Shown here: positions 1-6,171 of the stretch, piece by piece
How positions within the stretch are numbered: position 1 is the first letter of the stretch
How the letters are laid out: the number at the start of each line of letters is the position of its first letter
NCBI GenBank assembly: GCA_034382075.1
Contig: JAXMOZ010000085.1
Span: 1 to 12,512 of the forward strand
Length of the DNA stretch: 12,512 bases
Reading direction: 5' to 3'
Origin: JAEULH01 sp034382075
Lineage (GTDB): Bacteria > Pseudomonadota > Alphaproteobacteria > Rhodospirillales > Defluviicoccaceae
The notes under the pieces: model-generated
Seen by the model: the letters and a program-made list of their open reading frames with translations, nothing else
Database searches by the model: none
Told to the model about the DNA's origin: nothing
Made by a program: the position numbers and the translations under genes

Positions 1-1488
1 TGCCGTCGGCCTCGGCGGCGCCGGACGGTCCGGCAGCGGCAGCAGCTTTTCGATCGGCGTCCCGTCCGGGTAGCGGCCGATCTTCCGGCCGGCGTACGCG
101 GCGTAGCTGCTTTTCAGCGCTGCGCCGACGGTCCCGTCCTGACGGGTCTCGAAGGTGCGGAAGATGCCCCACATCCCCTCGTGGAAGTGGGGGTAGAGGT
201 GGCAATGCCAGATGGTGTCTCCCGCCGCCTGCTGCCGGTCGCCTGCGCCCCAAACGGGCTCGATGGTGTGCCCCGTCTGCGGGCTGATGGAGATGGCGTC
301 GATCCTGGGCGAGCTGTGGTCGGCCGGAACCGCGTGCCACTCGTAGAGATGCAGGTGGAAGACGTGGGTCTCCAGCACGCCCGCGTGCAGCAGCCGGATG
401 CGGACCGGATCGCCGATGTAGGCCCTGAGGATCGGCGTGGCCGGATCCCCGAACATCCACGAGCTGTGGTGCTGCTCCTCGTTGAGCACCGGTCGCGCCA
501 GCGCGTGCCCGTCGTTCAAAAGCCTCCACAGCCTGTGCTCGCGATTGATCAGCGGCTCGGCGCGGTAAGAGATCGGCATGATCGGCAGCATCGGCGCATG
601 CCCATCCATGCCGCCGTGCCCGCCCCCCGCCCCGTGGCCGCCGCCGCCATGTCCGGCCATCCCGCATGGGTTCGCCGGCGGCTCTGCGTGTGGAGGCTGA
701 AATTCGGGCTCGTCGTGGAAGACGATGACGAATTCGCGGTGGGCCTTCTGGTCGAAATCGGGATAGGCCTCTGGCGGCGGCCAGACATGATCTTCGAGCG
801 TGGTCTTCGATAAGGGATCCGGCTTGGCTTGCGCCTGCCCCTGCGGCAGGATGTCCATGTAGAGCCCGTCCAGCTCTTGGAACGCGCCGCTGGCGTCCTC
901 GGACCGGCGACCGGTGACCGGGTCGCGCCAGATCGCGCCCGCCGGCTCCACCACCAGCGCCCCGAAGAGGCCGTGGGCGTTCGTGCCGTCCTCGCCGCCC
1001 GAGTAGTTGCCGGCGTCGTGGAACGGGAAAACGCCCTCGTGGTCACATTTCCATGAATAGGTCCGTTGTCCGTTGGGTGGCGTCAGGCTGGACGGGTTAT
1101 TGCCCACCTGCGAGCCGTCGTCGGTGATCACGGCGTAGCCGTCACCGACGAGGTGCAGGCCGACGTGGCGATTTTGGATTTCGTTCTGGAGTTCGATGTT
1201 CAGGTGGTCGCCCTTCCGGACGCGGAGCACCAGCGGGCGAACCAGGGGATGCGGTTGGCGCGCCTGCTGCGCCGTCGCCGGGAGATTGGCCTGGATGTTG
1301 GCGGCGCGTGCCTGGGCCGCCGCACGCAACGCATTGGGGTCACCCCACATGGGGGCGCCCAGCGCGCGGATGAATTTCAGGATCGGGACGTTGTCCGTGA
1401 GCGCGAAGATCAGCCCGTTGTGGTCGTGGTCGCCTTCGCGATTGAAGTAGATCGGCATTTCCAGCGCCGTCACGTGGTACGTCGGCAT
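1..1488 (-). CDS. Multicopper oxidase, 3' end outside the window
   Basis: The minus-strand frame from ATG 1486-1488 stays open to base 1 (496 codons), so the C-terminus is missing. A ribosome site GGGAGG lies 9 bases before the ATG. Seen: a cupredoxin-like N-terminal domain with H108-x3-H112, a GVFPFHDAG stretch around H157 and HGLFGALVVEP; a Gly/His/Met-rich linker at residues 275-305; then H375-V-F-H378-L-H380 and H428-C-H-L-Y-P-H434 with M439, which match the type 1 and trinuclear copper motifs HxxHxH and HCHxxxHxxxxM. Members couple oxidation of a metal or organic substrate to reduction of O2 to water. The opening FNREGDHDHNG and the block HCHLYPH recall, from memory only, large MnxG-type manganese oxidases; the substrate is unknown. 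Oddities: no Sec or Tat signal is visible, and the second His of both N-terminal HxH motifs is missing (V114, A159). The family call is firm; the subfamily is not. Confidence 0.9.
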   Translation of the reverse strand, partial: MPTYHVTALEMPIYFNREGDHDHNGLIFALTDNVPILKFIRALGAPMWGDPNALRAAAQARAANIQANLPATAQQARQPHPLVRPLVLRVRKGDHLNIELQNEIQNRHVGLHLVGDGYAVITDDGSQVGNNPSSLTPPNGQRTYSWKCDHEGVFPFHDAGNYSGGEDGTNAHGLFGALVVEPAGAIWRDPVTGRRSEDASGAFQELDGLYMDILPQGQAQAKPDPLSKTTLEDHVWPPPEAYPDFDQKAHREFVIVFHDEPEFQPPHAEPPANPCGMAGHGGGGHGAGGGHGGMDGHAPMLPIMPISYRAEPLINREHRLWRLLNDGHALARPVLNEEQHHSSWMFGDPATPILRAYIGDPVRIRLLHAGVLETHVFHLHLYEWHAVPADHSSPRIDAISISPQTGHTIEPVWGAGDRQQAAGDTIWHCHLYPHFHEGMWGIFRTFETRQDGTVGAALKSSYAAYAGRKIGRYPDGTPIEKLLPLPDRPAPPRPTA

Positions 1489-1511
1489 GGTCACGTTCCT
1501 CCCAGTACGCA

Positions 1512-1556
1512 CGAGAGGGCCGGGGGCGCTGGCGGTCCCTCTCGGGCGCTTTTTTT
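1512..1556. other. Leader hairpin next to a T7 run
   Basis: CGAGAGGG (1512-1519) pairs perfectly with CCCTCTCG (1537-1544) around a 17-base GC-rich loop. On the plus strand it is followed, after GGCGC, by seven T (1550-1556), the look of an intrinsic terminator, but no plus-strand gene ends here. On the minus strand it lies in the presumed mRNA leader of the multicopper oxidase, 24 bases before the start codon and just before its ribosome site. It may stop antisense or upstream plus-strand transcripts, or be a leader element; the sequence alone cannot decide. Confidence 0.55.
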
Positions 1557-1635
1557 ATCGAATACTGCTGCCCCCCAAGTCGGGCTGCCACGTGCACGGG
1601 TAGTGCTGATACTCACCCCCGCCCTGCACCGCAGT

Positions 1636-1657
1636 TCATCCTGCCGGGACAGGATGA
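1636..1657. other. Perfect 8-bp stem-loop in the oxidase leader
   Basis: TCATCCTG (1636-1643) and CAGGATGA (1650-1657) are exact inverted repeats separated by six bases. There is no T or A run beside it, so it is not a standard terminator. It lies between the predicted minus-strand promoter (1689-1717) and the oxidase start, so it would be in the transcript; it could equally be an operator. Confidence 0.45.
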
Positions 1658-1688
1658 GGTCGTTCAGGAACCAGTGGCAAAAAGACTG

Positions 1689-1717
1689 CCTATACTGTAA
1701 ATGAGTCGCGTTATCAA
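1689..1717 (-). promoter_or_regulatory. Predicted sigma-70 type promoter for the multicopper oxidase
   Basis: Read on the minus strand, TTGATA (1717-1712; 5 of 6 to TTGACA) and TATAGG (1694-1689; 4 of 6 to TATAAT) are 17 bases apart. The surrounding DNA is AT-richer than the rest of the window. Transcription would start near 1682 and give a leader of about 190 bases before the ATG at 1488. No known copper-regulator box (CueR- or CsoR-like) was recognised beside it. Confidence 0.5.
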
Positions 1718-1761
1718 GTAAAGGTGGCGGAAAGGGCGTACGCCAAACTTGCTACGCCGAT

Positions 1762-1824
1762 GGTGCACTTTAGTGTCACCGGCCGGTGTCGCTTCCTGTG
1801 CAGGCTCACCGGCGGGCGAGCCGG
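1762..1824. repeat. Cluster of inverted repeats downstream of yraN
   Basis: Three overlapping symmetric elements lie 20-80 bases after the yraN stop: an imperfect hairpin GGTGCA/TG-T-CACC at 1762-1780, a perfect 12-base palindrome CACCGGCCGGTG at 1777-1788, and CCGGC(6)GCCGG at 1809-1824, which competes with GGCTC(10)GAGCC at 1803-1822. No U-tract follows on either strand. They probably end or protect the rsmI-yraN transcript, but an operator for the oxidase promoter upstream at 1689-1717 is also possible. Confidence 0.35.
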
Positions 1825-1843
1825 ACCCCCGATGCGGGCTCCG

Positions 1844-2221
1844 CTACCCGCCGATGTCGTCGATGCGCCAGGCGCCCGGCAGGTGCTGGGGACGCCGCCA
1901 GGGGACAACGGCGATGACGTCGAACCGCGGGTCCAGCCCGGCGAGCCGCGGGTTCCGCTGGAGGAAGGCCTGGGCGGCGCGGACGATGCGCCGGCGCTGG
2001 CGGGCCGTGGGCGCGGCAAGCTCGCCGAGTTCGGCCCGCGCCTTGACCTCGACGAAGGCGAGGACCCCGCCGCGCCGGGCAACGAGGTCGATCTCGCCGA
2101 CCGGCGTGCGGTAGCGGCGGGCGACGATCCGATAGCCGTGCAGCCTCAGCCACCAGGCGCAGGCCGTCTCCGCGGCGAGGCCGTAGCGAAAGGCCCTGAG
2201 CCGCTTCGGCGCGGCGCTCAT
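1844..2221 (-). CDS. yraN: YraN / UPF0102 family endonuclease-like protein
   Basis: The product has 125 residues, a usual length for UPF0102. Seen: E18 in the first helix, then G42-E-I-D45-L and F57-E58-V-K60, the spaced acidic and lysine residues of the PD-(D/E)xK nuclease fold. No function is well established; the family is thought to act on nucleic acids, which is inferred from the fold. The ATG overlaps the rsmI stop as ATGA (2218-2221), so the two are translationally coupled and share a transcript. The rsmI-yraN pairing beside an lppC/lpoA gene is the same neighbourhood as yraL-yraM-yraN in Escherichia coli. In many alphaproteobacteria a glutathione synthetase gene follows; here a non-coding gap and then the multicopper oxidase follow. 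Confidence 0.93.
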   Translation of the reverse strand: MSAAPKRLRAFRYGLAAETACAWWLRLHGYRIVARRYRTPVGEIDLVARRGGVLAFVEVKARAELGELAAPTARQRRRIVRAAQAFLQRNPRLAGLDPRFDVIAVVPWRRPQHLPGAWRIDDIGG

Positions 2222-3192
2222 GGCCCACCACCCCGGTCCCGGCGCAAGGCGAGCGCCCGGGCATAGACGTCGCGGCGGGGCCGGCCGCTCGCCGCGGCGA
2301 TCCTGTCGGCGGCGGACCGCGTGCTGTCTCCGGCTTCGAGCGCGTCTTCGATCAGCGCATCGATCTCGCCGTCGGAGAGGCCCGCCGCCGGGGCCGGCGG
2401 GGCGATGACCAGGGTGACCTCGCCTTTGGGCGCGCCGGCCTCGTGATAGTGGGCGGCGAGATCGGCAAGCGGTCCCCGGCGCACCTCCTCGAACAGCTTG
2501 GTGAGCTCGCGGCAGACGGCGGCCTCGCGGGCGCCGAGGACCTCGGCCATGTCGGCCAACGACGCCGCCAGCCGCTGCGGCGACTCCAGCAGCACCAGCG
2601 TCGACGCGACGCCGGCGAGGTCGACAAGAAAGCTGCGGCGGGCCGCTTGCCGGGGTGGCGGGAACCCGGCGAAAAAAAAGCGGTCGGTGGGCAGCCCGGA
2701 GACGGACAGCGCGGCAAGGACCGACGACGCACCGGGCACCGCGATCACCGGCAGGCCGGCGTCGATGCAGCGGCGAACCAGCCGGTAGCCGGGGTCGGAG
2801 ACCAGCGGCGTCCCGGCATCGCTGACCAGCGCCACCGCCTCCCCGCCCTGAAGGCGGGCGAGGATGGCGGAGCCGGCTGCGGCGGCGTTGTGCTCGTGGT
2901 AGGCGATCAGCGGCCGGGAGATGCCGTGGATGGCGAGCAGCTTTGCCGTGGTCCTGGTATCCTCGCAGGCGATGGCGGCGGCGGTGCGAAGCGTGGCCAG
3001 CGCCCGCAGGGTGATGTCGGCGGCGTTGCCGATGGGCGTCGCCACCAGGTAGAGGCCGGCGGCGGGCGCCTCGCTCGGCTCGGCTTTACTCCCGTTCCCC
3101 CTCTCGGTACCCTGCGCACCTTCCGCAAGCGCCTGGGATCCAGCCGATGGCCGCCGTCTACCGCCGCTTCCGCCCGTTCGTTTTCGCGCCAT
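2218..3192 (-). CDS. rsmI: 16S rRNA (cytidine(1402)-2'-O)-methyltransferase RsmI
   Basis: RsmI uses S-adenosylmethionine to methylate the ribose 2'-OH of C1402 in 16S rRNA, tuning the decoding centre. The 324-residue product shows the tetrapyrrole-methylase-type fold: GLYLVATPIGN (46-56) with ADITLRAL, CEDTR (76-80), YHEHN (98-102), LVSDAGTPLVSDPG (122-135), AVPGASSVLAAL (151-162) and a helical C-terminal part. The first 45 residues are a low-complexity Gly/Ser/Arg/Ala extension; no ATG, GTG or TTG exists in frame between 3192 and the conserved core, so the start at 3192 is the only conventional one. It overlaps the start of the divergent lppC gene by 46 bases. The family usually has about 280-290 residues, so the excess is this extension. 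Function is certain; the start is less so. Confidence 0.95.
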   Translation of the reverse strand: MARKRTGGSGGRRRPSAGSQALAEGAQGTERGNGSKAEPSEAPAAGLYLVATPIGNAADITLRALATLRTAAAIACEDTRTTAKLLAIHGISRPLIAYHEHNAAAAGSAILARLQGGEAVALVSDAGTPLVSDPGYRLVRRCIDAGLPVIAVPGASSVLAALSVSGLPTDRFFFAGFPPPRQAARRSFLVDLAGVASTLVLLESPQRLAASLADMAEVLGAREAAVCRELTKLFEEVRRGPLADLAAHYHEAGAPKGEVTLVIAPPAPAAGLSDGEIDALIEDALEAGDSTRSAADRIAAASGRPRRDVYARALALRRDRGGGP

Positions 3193-4397
3193 GGCTGATC
3201 ATCGCCCTTCTCGCTTCCGCCTGCGATACCCTGGAGATCGGCGGCGACAGGCGACCGTCCACCAGCGGGCCGCCGGTTGCAACCGAGCCGTTGCCGGGAG
3301 AGGTCACGGAGGGGAGCGCCGGGGTGACGCTTCGCCCGGGGGGGCCGCCGGCGCCCGCCGCCGATGCCGTGCGCGTCGGCCTGCTGCTGCCGCTTAGTGG
3401 GGCCCAGGCCGGGCTGGGCAAGGCGATGTTGAAGGCGGCGGAACTCGCCCTGTTCGACCTCGGCGACCAGCGCTTCGAGCTTCTCTCCTACGACACCAAG
3501 GGAACGCCGGAGGGTGCGGAGGCGGCGGCGCGGACGGCTTTGGGCGATGGCAGCAGGTTGTTGCTGGGGCCGCTGCTGTCCTCGTCGGCGCGGGCAGTGG
3601 CGCCGGTCGCCAGCGCCGCCGGCGTCCCGGTGGTCTCGTTCTCCAGCGACCGGACGGTGGCCGGCTCCGGCATCTACGTCCTCGGCTTTACCCCGGAAGC
3701 GGAGGTCCGCCGGGTGATGGGCCATGCCGCCGATGCCGGGCTGACCCGGATGGCGGTCCTGGCGCCGCAGGATGCCTATGGCAACGCCGTCGTCTCCGAG
3801 GCCAAGCAGGTTGCGCCGGCAATCGGCGTGCGGCTGGTGCGGACCCAGTTCTATGATCCGGCGGGACGGGACTTCGGCCCGGCGGTCGAAGCCATCGCCC
3901 GGTCACAGTCGGGGAGCTCGCCCCCGTTCGACGCGCTGCTGGTCGCCGACGGCGGCGAGCGCCTGCGCGCGATCGGTGCGCAGCTCCCGGTGCACGGCGT
4001 GCAGCAGCCGACGGTACGGGCGCTCGGCACCGGGGCCTGGGACGATCCGACGGTGGGCACCGAGCCGGCGCTGGTCGGTGGCTGGTTCGCGGCGCCCTCG
4101 CCGGCCTATCGGGAGAGCTTCCAAAGCCAGTACCGGGATGCCTACGGCCAGCAACCGCCGAGGTTGGCGACGCTGGCGTACGACGCGACGGCCCTGGCCG
4201 CGGTTCTGGCGGCGAGCCCGTCGTACCTGCCGTTCGACCGCAGCGCCATCGAGGACCCCAAGGGCTTCCTCGGTCGCGACGGGATCTTTCGCTTCGGGCC
4301 GGACGGGGTGGTGCAGCGCGGTCTTGCCGTTCTCGAGGTCGACCGCGGCGGCAGCCACGTGATCAGCGAGCCGCCGAACTCGTTCGGCGGCTCCTGA
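3147..4397 (+). CDS. Penicillin-binding protein activator, LpoA/LppC-like lipoprotein
   Basis: The 416-residue product starts with a basic stretch and a hydrophobic segment ending ...LLASAC, with C26 as the probable lipidated cysteine. A Pro/Gly-rich linker (about 30-75) follows, then a periplasmic-binding-protein type 1 domain from VRVGLLLPLSG (76-86) to the end, including LLLGPLLSS (138-146) and PVVSFSSDRTVAG (161-173). In E. coli LpoA is an outer-membrane lipoprotein that activates the peptidoglycan synthase PBP1A. This protein lacks the N-terminal helical (TPR-like) domain of the roughly 680-residue E. coli form, so the same role is inferred, not shown. The gene is divergent from rsmI, whose start it overlaps. 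A weak promoter-like pair TTTACT/TACCCT (17-base spacing, 3085-3113) lies inside rsmI. The last codons form a strong hairpin. Confidence 0.88.
   Translation: MAAVYRRFRPFVFAPWLIIALLASACDTLEIGGDRRPSTSGPPVATEPLPGEVTEGSAGVTLRPGGPPAPAADAVRVGLLLPLSGAQAGLGKAMLKAAELALFDLGDQRFELLSYDTKGTPEGAEAAARTALGDGSRLLLGPLLSSSARAVAPVASAAGVPVVSFSSDRTVAGSGIYVLGFTPEAEVRRVMGHAADAGLTRMAVLAPQDAYGNAVVSEAKQVAPAIGVRLVRTQFYDPAGRDFGPAVEAIARSQSGSSPPFDALLVADGGERLRAIGAQLPVHGVQQPTVRALGTGAWDDPTVGTEPALVGGWFAAPSPAYRESFQSQYRDAYGQQPPRLATLAYDATALAAVLAASPSYLPFDRSAIEDPKGFLGRDGIFRFGPDGVVQRGLAVLEVDRGGSHVISEPPNSFGGS
4368..4393. terminator. Perfect 11-bp hairpin between convergent genes
   Basis: GAGCCGCCGAA (4368-4378) and TTCGGCGGCTC (4383-4393) are exact inverted repeats with a CTCG tetraloop. 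The element overlaps the last ten codons of the lppC-like gene (stop at 4395-4397) and lies 15 bases beyond the stop of the convergent glycosyltransferase gene. It can form in RNA from either strand, but neither side has a U-tract, so it is probably a bidirectional pause, Rho-assisted or mRNA-protecting structure rather than a textbook intrinsic terminator. Confidence 0.6.
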
Positions 4398-4407
4398 CCG
4401 GGGTCGG

Positions 4408-5466
4408 TTAGGCGATGAACGCGGCTGCGGAGCGGTCCTGTCGTCCGAGCGCCGCCTGATAAAGGCCCTCGTACTCGTCGACCATCCGCTCGACGCTGAA
4501 GCGCTCCTCGAAGCGCCTGCGGACCATCAGCCGGTTCAGCATGGTCAACCGGTTCACGGCCACGACGGCCTCGTCCTCGCCATTCACGACGAAGCCGGTG
4601 ACGCCGTGATCGATGACCTCGGGCACCGAGCCGTGGTCGTAGGCCACGACCGGGGTTCCGCACGACATGGCCTCGATCATGACCAGGCCGAACGGCTCCG
4701 GCCAGTCGATGGGAAACAGGAGGCCCATGGCGTTGCCGAAAAACTCCGGCTTCTGGGCGTCGTTGATCTCGCCCACGAACTCGATGAGCGGATCGTCCAG
4801 CAGCGGCTGGATCTCGGAGGCGAAGTAGGCCTCGTCGGTCTTGTCGATCTTCGCCGCGATCCTAAGCTTCATCCCCGCCCTCTTGGCGATCTCGATCGCC
4901 CGGTCCACGCGCTTTTCCGGGCAGATCCGGCCGACAAAGGCGAGGTAGTCGCGAGACGGGCTCTCACGGTAGGGCAACAGCTCCCGCGGCAGCCCGTGGT
5001 AGATGGTCGCCGCCCAGTTCGCGCCCGCGAACGGCCGACGCTGGTCGTTGGAGATGGAAACCAGCGGCATCTCCGGGAAGCCGGAGAAGGCGGGCTTGAG
5101 GAACGGCAAGTCGAGCCTGCCGTGCAGGGTCGTCAGCGTCCGCTCGGCCATGTCGCGAAACAGCGGCCAGTGGAGGTAGTCGGTATGAAAGTGGAGCACG
5201 TCGAACTCGTCGGCCCGCCGGCGAACGCGATCCAGCATGACGAAGAAGTGCGGGATCGGGCAAGTCGCCTCCGGGTCGAACCGCAGGGCGCGCTCGCTGC
5301 AGGCAACAAGCTCCGCCGCCGTCGTCGAGTCACCGGTAGCGAACAGCGTGACCTCGTGGCCGCGGCGAACGAGTTCCTCTGTAATCCAGGATACGACGCG
5401 TTCCGTACCGCCATACTGTTGTGGCGGAACGCTTTCCATCAACGGCGCGACCTGGGCGATCTTCAT
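4408..5466 (-). CDS. Glycosyltransferase family 4 (GT-B fold)
   Basis: The 352-residue product transfers a sugar from a nucleotide-sugar donor with retention of configuration; donor and acceptor cannot be read from the sequence. Seen: a start typical of the group, KIAQVAPLMESVPPQQYGGTE (2-22) with the Gly loop at 19-20; HFHTDYLHWPLF (92-103); the beginning of the donor domain at FVGRICPEK (177-185); and the E-x7-E motif E257-PFGLVMI-E265 followed by AMSCGTPVVAYDHGSVPEVI. No signal or membrane helix, so it is cytosolic or peripheral. The start has a good ribosome site (GGAGG, 8 bases before the ATG). It stands alone, convergent to the lppC-like gene and divergent from the DUF1499 gene, with no other sugar genes nearby. 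It could serve surface polysaccharide, glycolipid or compatible-solute synthesis. Confidence 0.92.
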   Translation of the reverse strand: MKIAQVAPLMESVPPQQYGGTERVVSWITEELVRRGHEVTLFATGDSTTAAELVACSERALRFDPEATCPIPHFFVMLDRVRRRADEFDVLHFHTDYLHWPLFRDMAERTLTTLHGRLDLPFLKPAFSGFPEMPLVSISNDQRRPFAGANWAATIYHGLPRELLPYRESPSRDYLAFVGRICPEKRVDRAIEIAKRAGMKLRIAAKIDKTDEAYFASEIQPLLDDPLIEFVGEINDAQKPEFFGNAMGLLFPIDWPEPFGLVMIEAMSCGTPVVAYDHGSVPEVIDHGVTGFVVNGEDEAVVAVNRLTMLNRLMVRRRFEERFSVERMVDEYEGLYQAALGRQDRSAAAFIA

Positions 5467-5625
5467 GCATTTAACCTCCGATTGCTCTCCTGCGTAATTA
5501 GCGTTTGAATTGTGACGGAGTTCCGGCGCGACCGCGTCCCGGTCGCATTAAATTATCGTCATCCGGGAGATCCTTTGCCCGAACGCTGCTTAAGGATGTC
5601 GGCCAGCGACGTGAGGACGGTGTTG

Positions 5626-6171
5626 ATGAAGCTGCCGGGAACAGCGGCCGCGGTTTTGCTGTTGATGCTTGCCCTCGCCGCCTGTGCGATGGCCGCCGAC
5701 AAGGAGCGGAGCGAAGCCATGGACAGCGATCCGCGCATTCTCGATTTCACCGTGGTGAAAACGCCGTCGCGGCCGAACGCCTGGCTGGTCGCGCCGCCGG
5801 ACACGATCGACGGCGAAGCCAGCGAGCCGGCGCCGGTCCTGGCGGTCGGCGCAAGCACCGCCGCCGCGGCCTGGCTTGCGATCATCGAGAGCGAGCCGCG
5901 CACCCGCATCGTCGCGGTCTCGCCGGACGGGCTCCGCATCGAGGCGGAGCAGCGCAGCGCCGGCTTCGGCTTCGTCGACCGGATCAGCGCCTGGTTCATT
6001 CCCATCGGCAACGACCGCTCGACGCTCGCGGTCTACAGCCGGGCGCAGACCGGCTACTGGGACCTCGGCGTCAACAAGCGCAGGGTGCGCGACTGGCTCC
6101 AGCGGCTGGCGGCGCAAGCGGCCGATCCAGAAGAGGCGCGCGTGCCCGTTTCAGCCGAGGATCCGGCCTAG
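5626..6171 (+). CDS. DUF1499 domain lipoprotein
   Basis: The 181-residue product is of unknown function. From ATG 5626 it has a lipoprotein signal: MKLP, a hydrophobic run, and the lipobox LAAC with C20. The DUF1499 core is seen as FTVVKTPSRPNAWLV, then a stretch of strands (IVAVSPDGLRIEAEQRS, GFVDRISAWFIPIG) and the family's most typical block, AVYSRAQTGYWDLGVNKRRV, near the C-terminus. The frame is open further up to ATG 5512 and 5596, but only 5626 has a ribosome-site-like TGAGG at 9 bases and puts the signal sequence at the N-terminus. The 159 bases up to the glycosyltransferase start are relatively AT-rich and must hold both divergent promoters; no convincing hexamers were found. The 3' end overlaps the convergent hemW by 21 bases. 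Confidence 0.85.
   Translation: MKLPGTAAAVLLLMLALAACAMAADKERSEAMDSDPRILDFTVVKTPSRPNAWLVAPPDTIDGEASEPAPVLAVGASTAAAAWLAIIESEPRTRIVAVSPDGLRIEAEQRSAGFGFVDRISAWFIPIGNDRSTLAVYSRAQTGYWDLGVNKRRVRDWLQRLAAQAADPEEARVPVSAEDPA

Noticed and set aside
181..1704. Several plus-strand open frames over the oxidase gene and its leader
   Set aside because: They are shadows: the minus-strand frame carries the copper-binding motifs, and the plus-strand translations show no family signature and no ribosome sites.
5528..5546. Small hairpin GCGACC/GGTCGC between the glycosyltransferase and DUF1499 genes
   Set aside because: A 6-bp stem with a 7-base loop is expected by chance at this GC content and no U-tract follows it.
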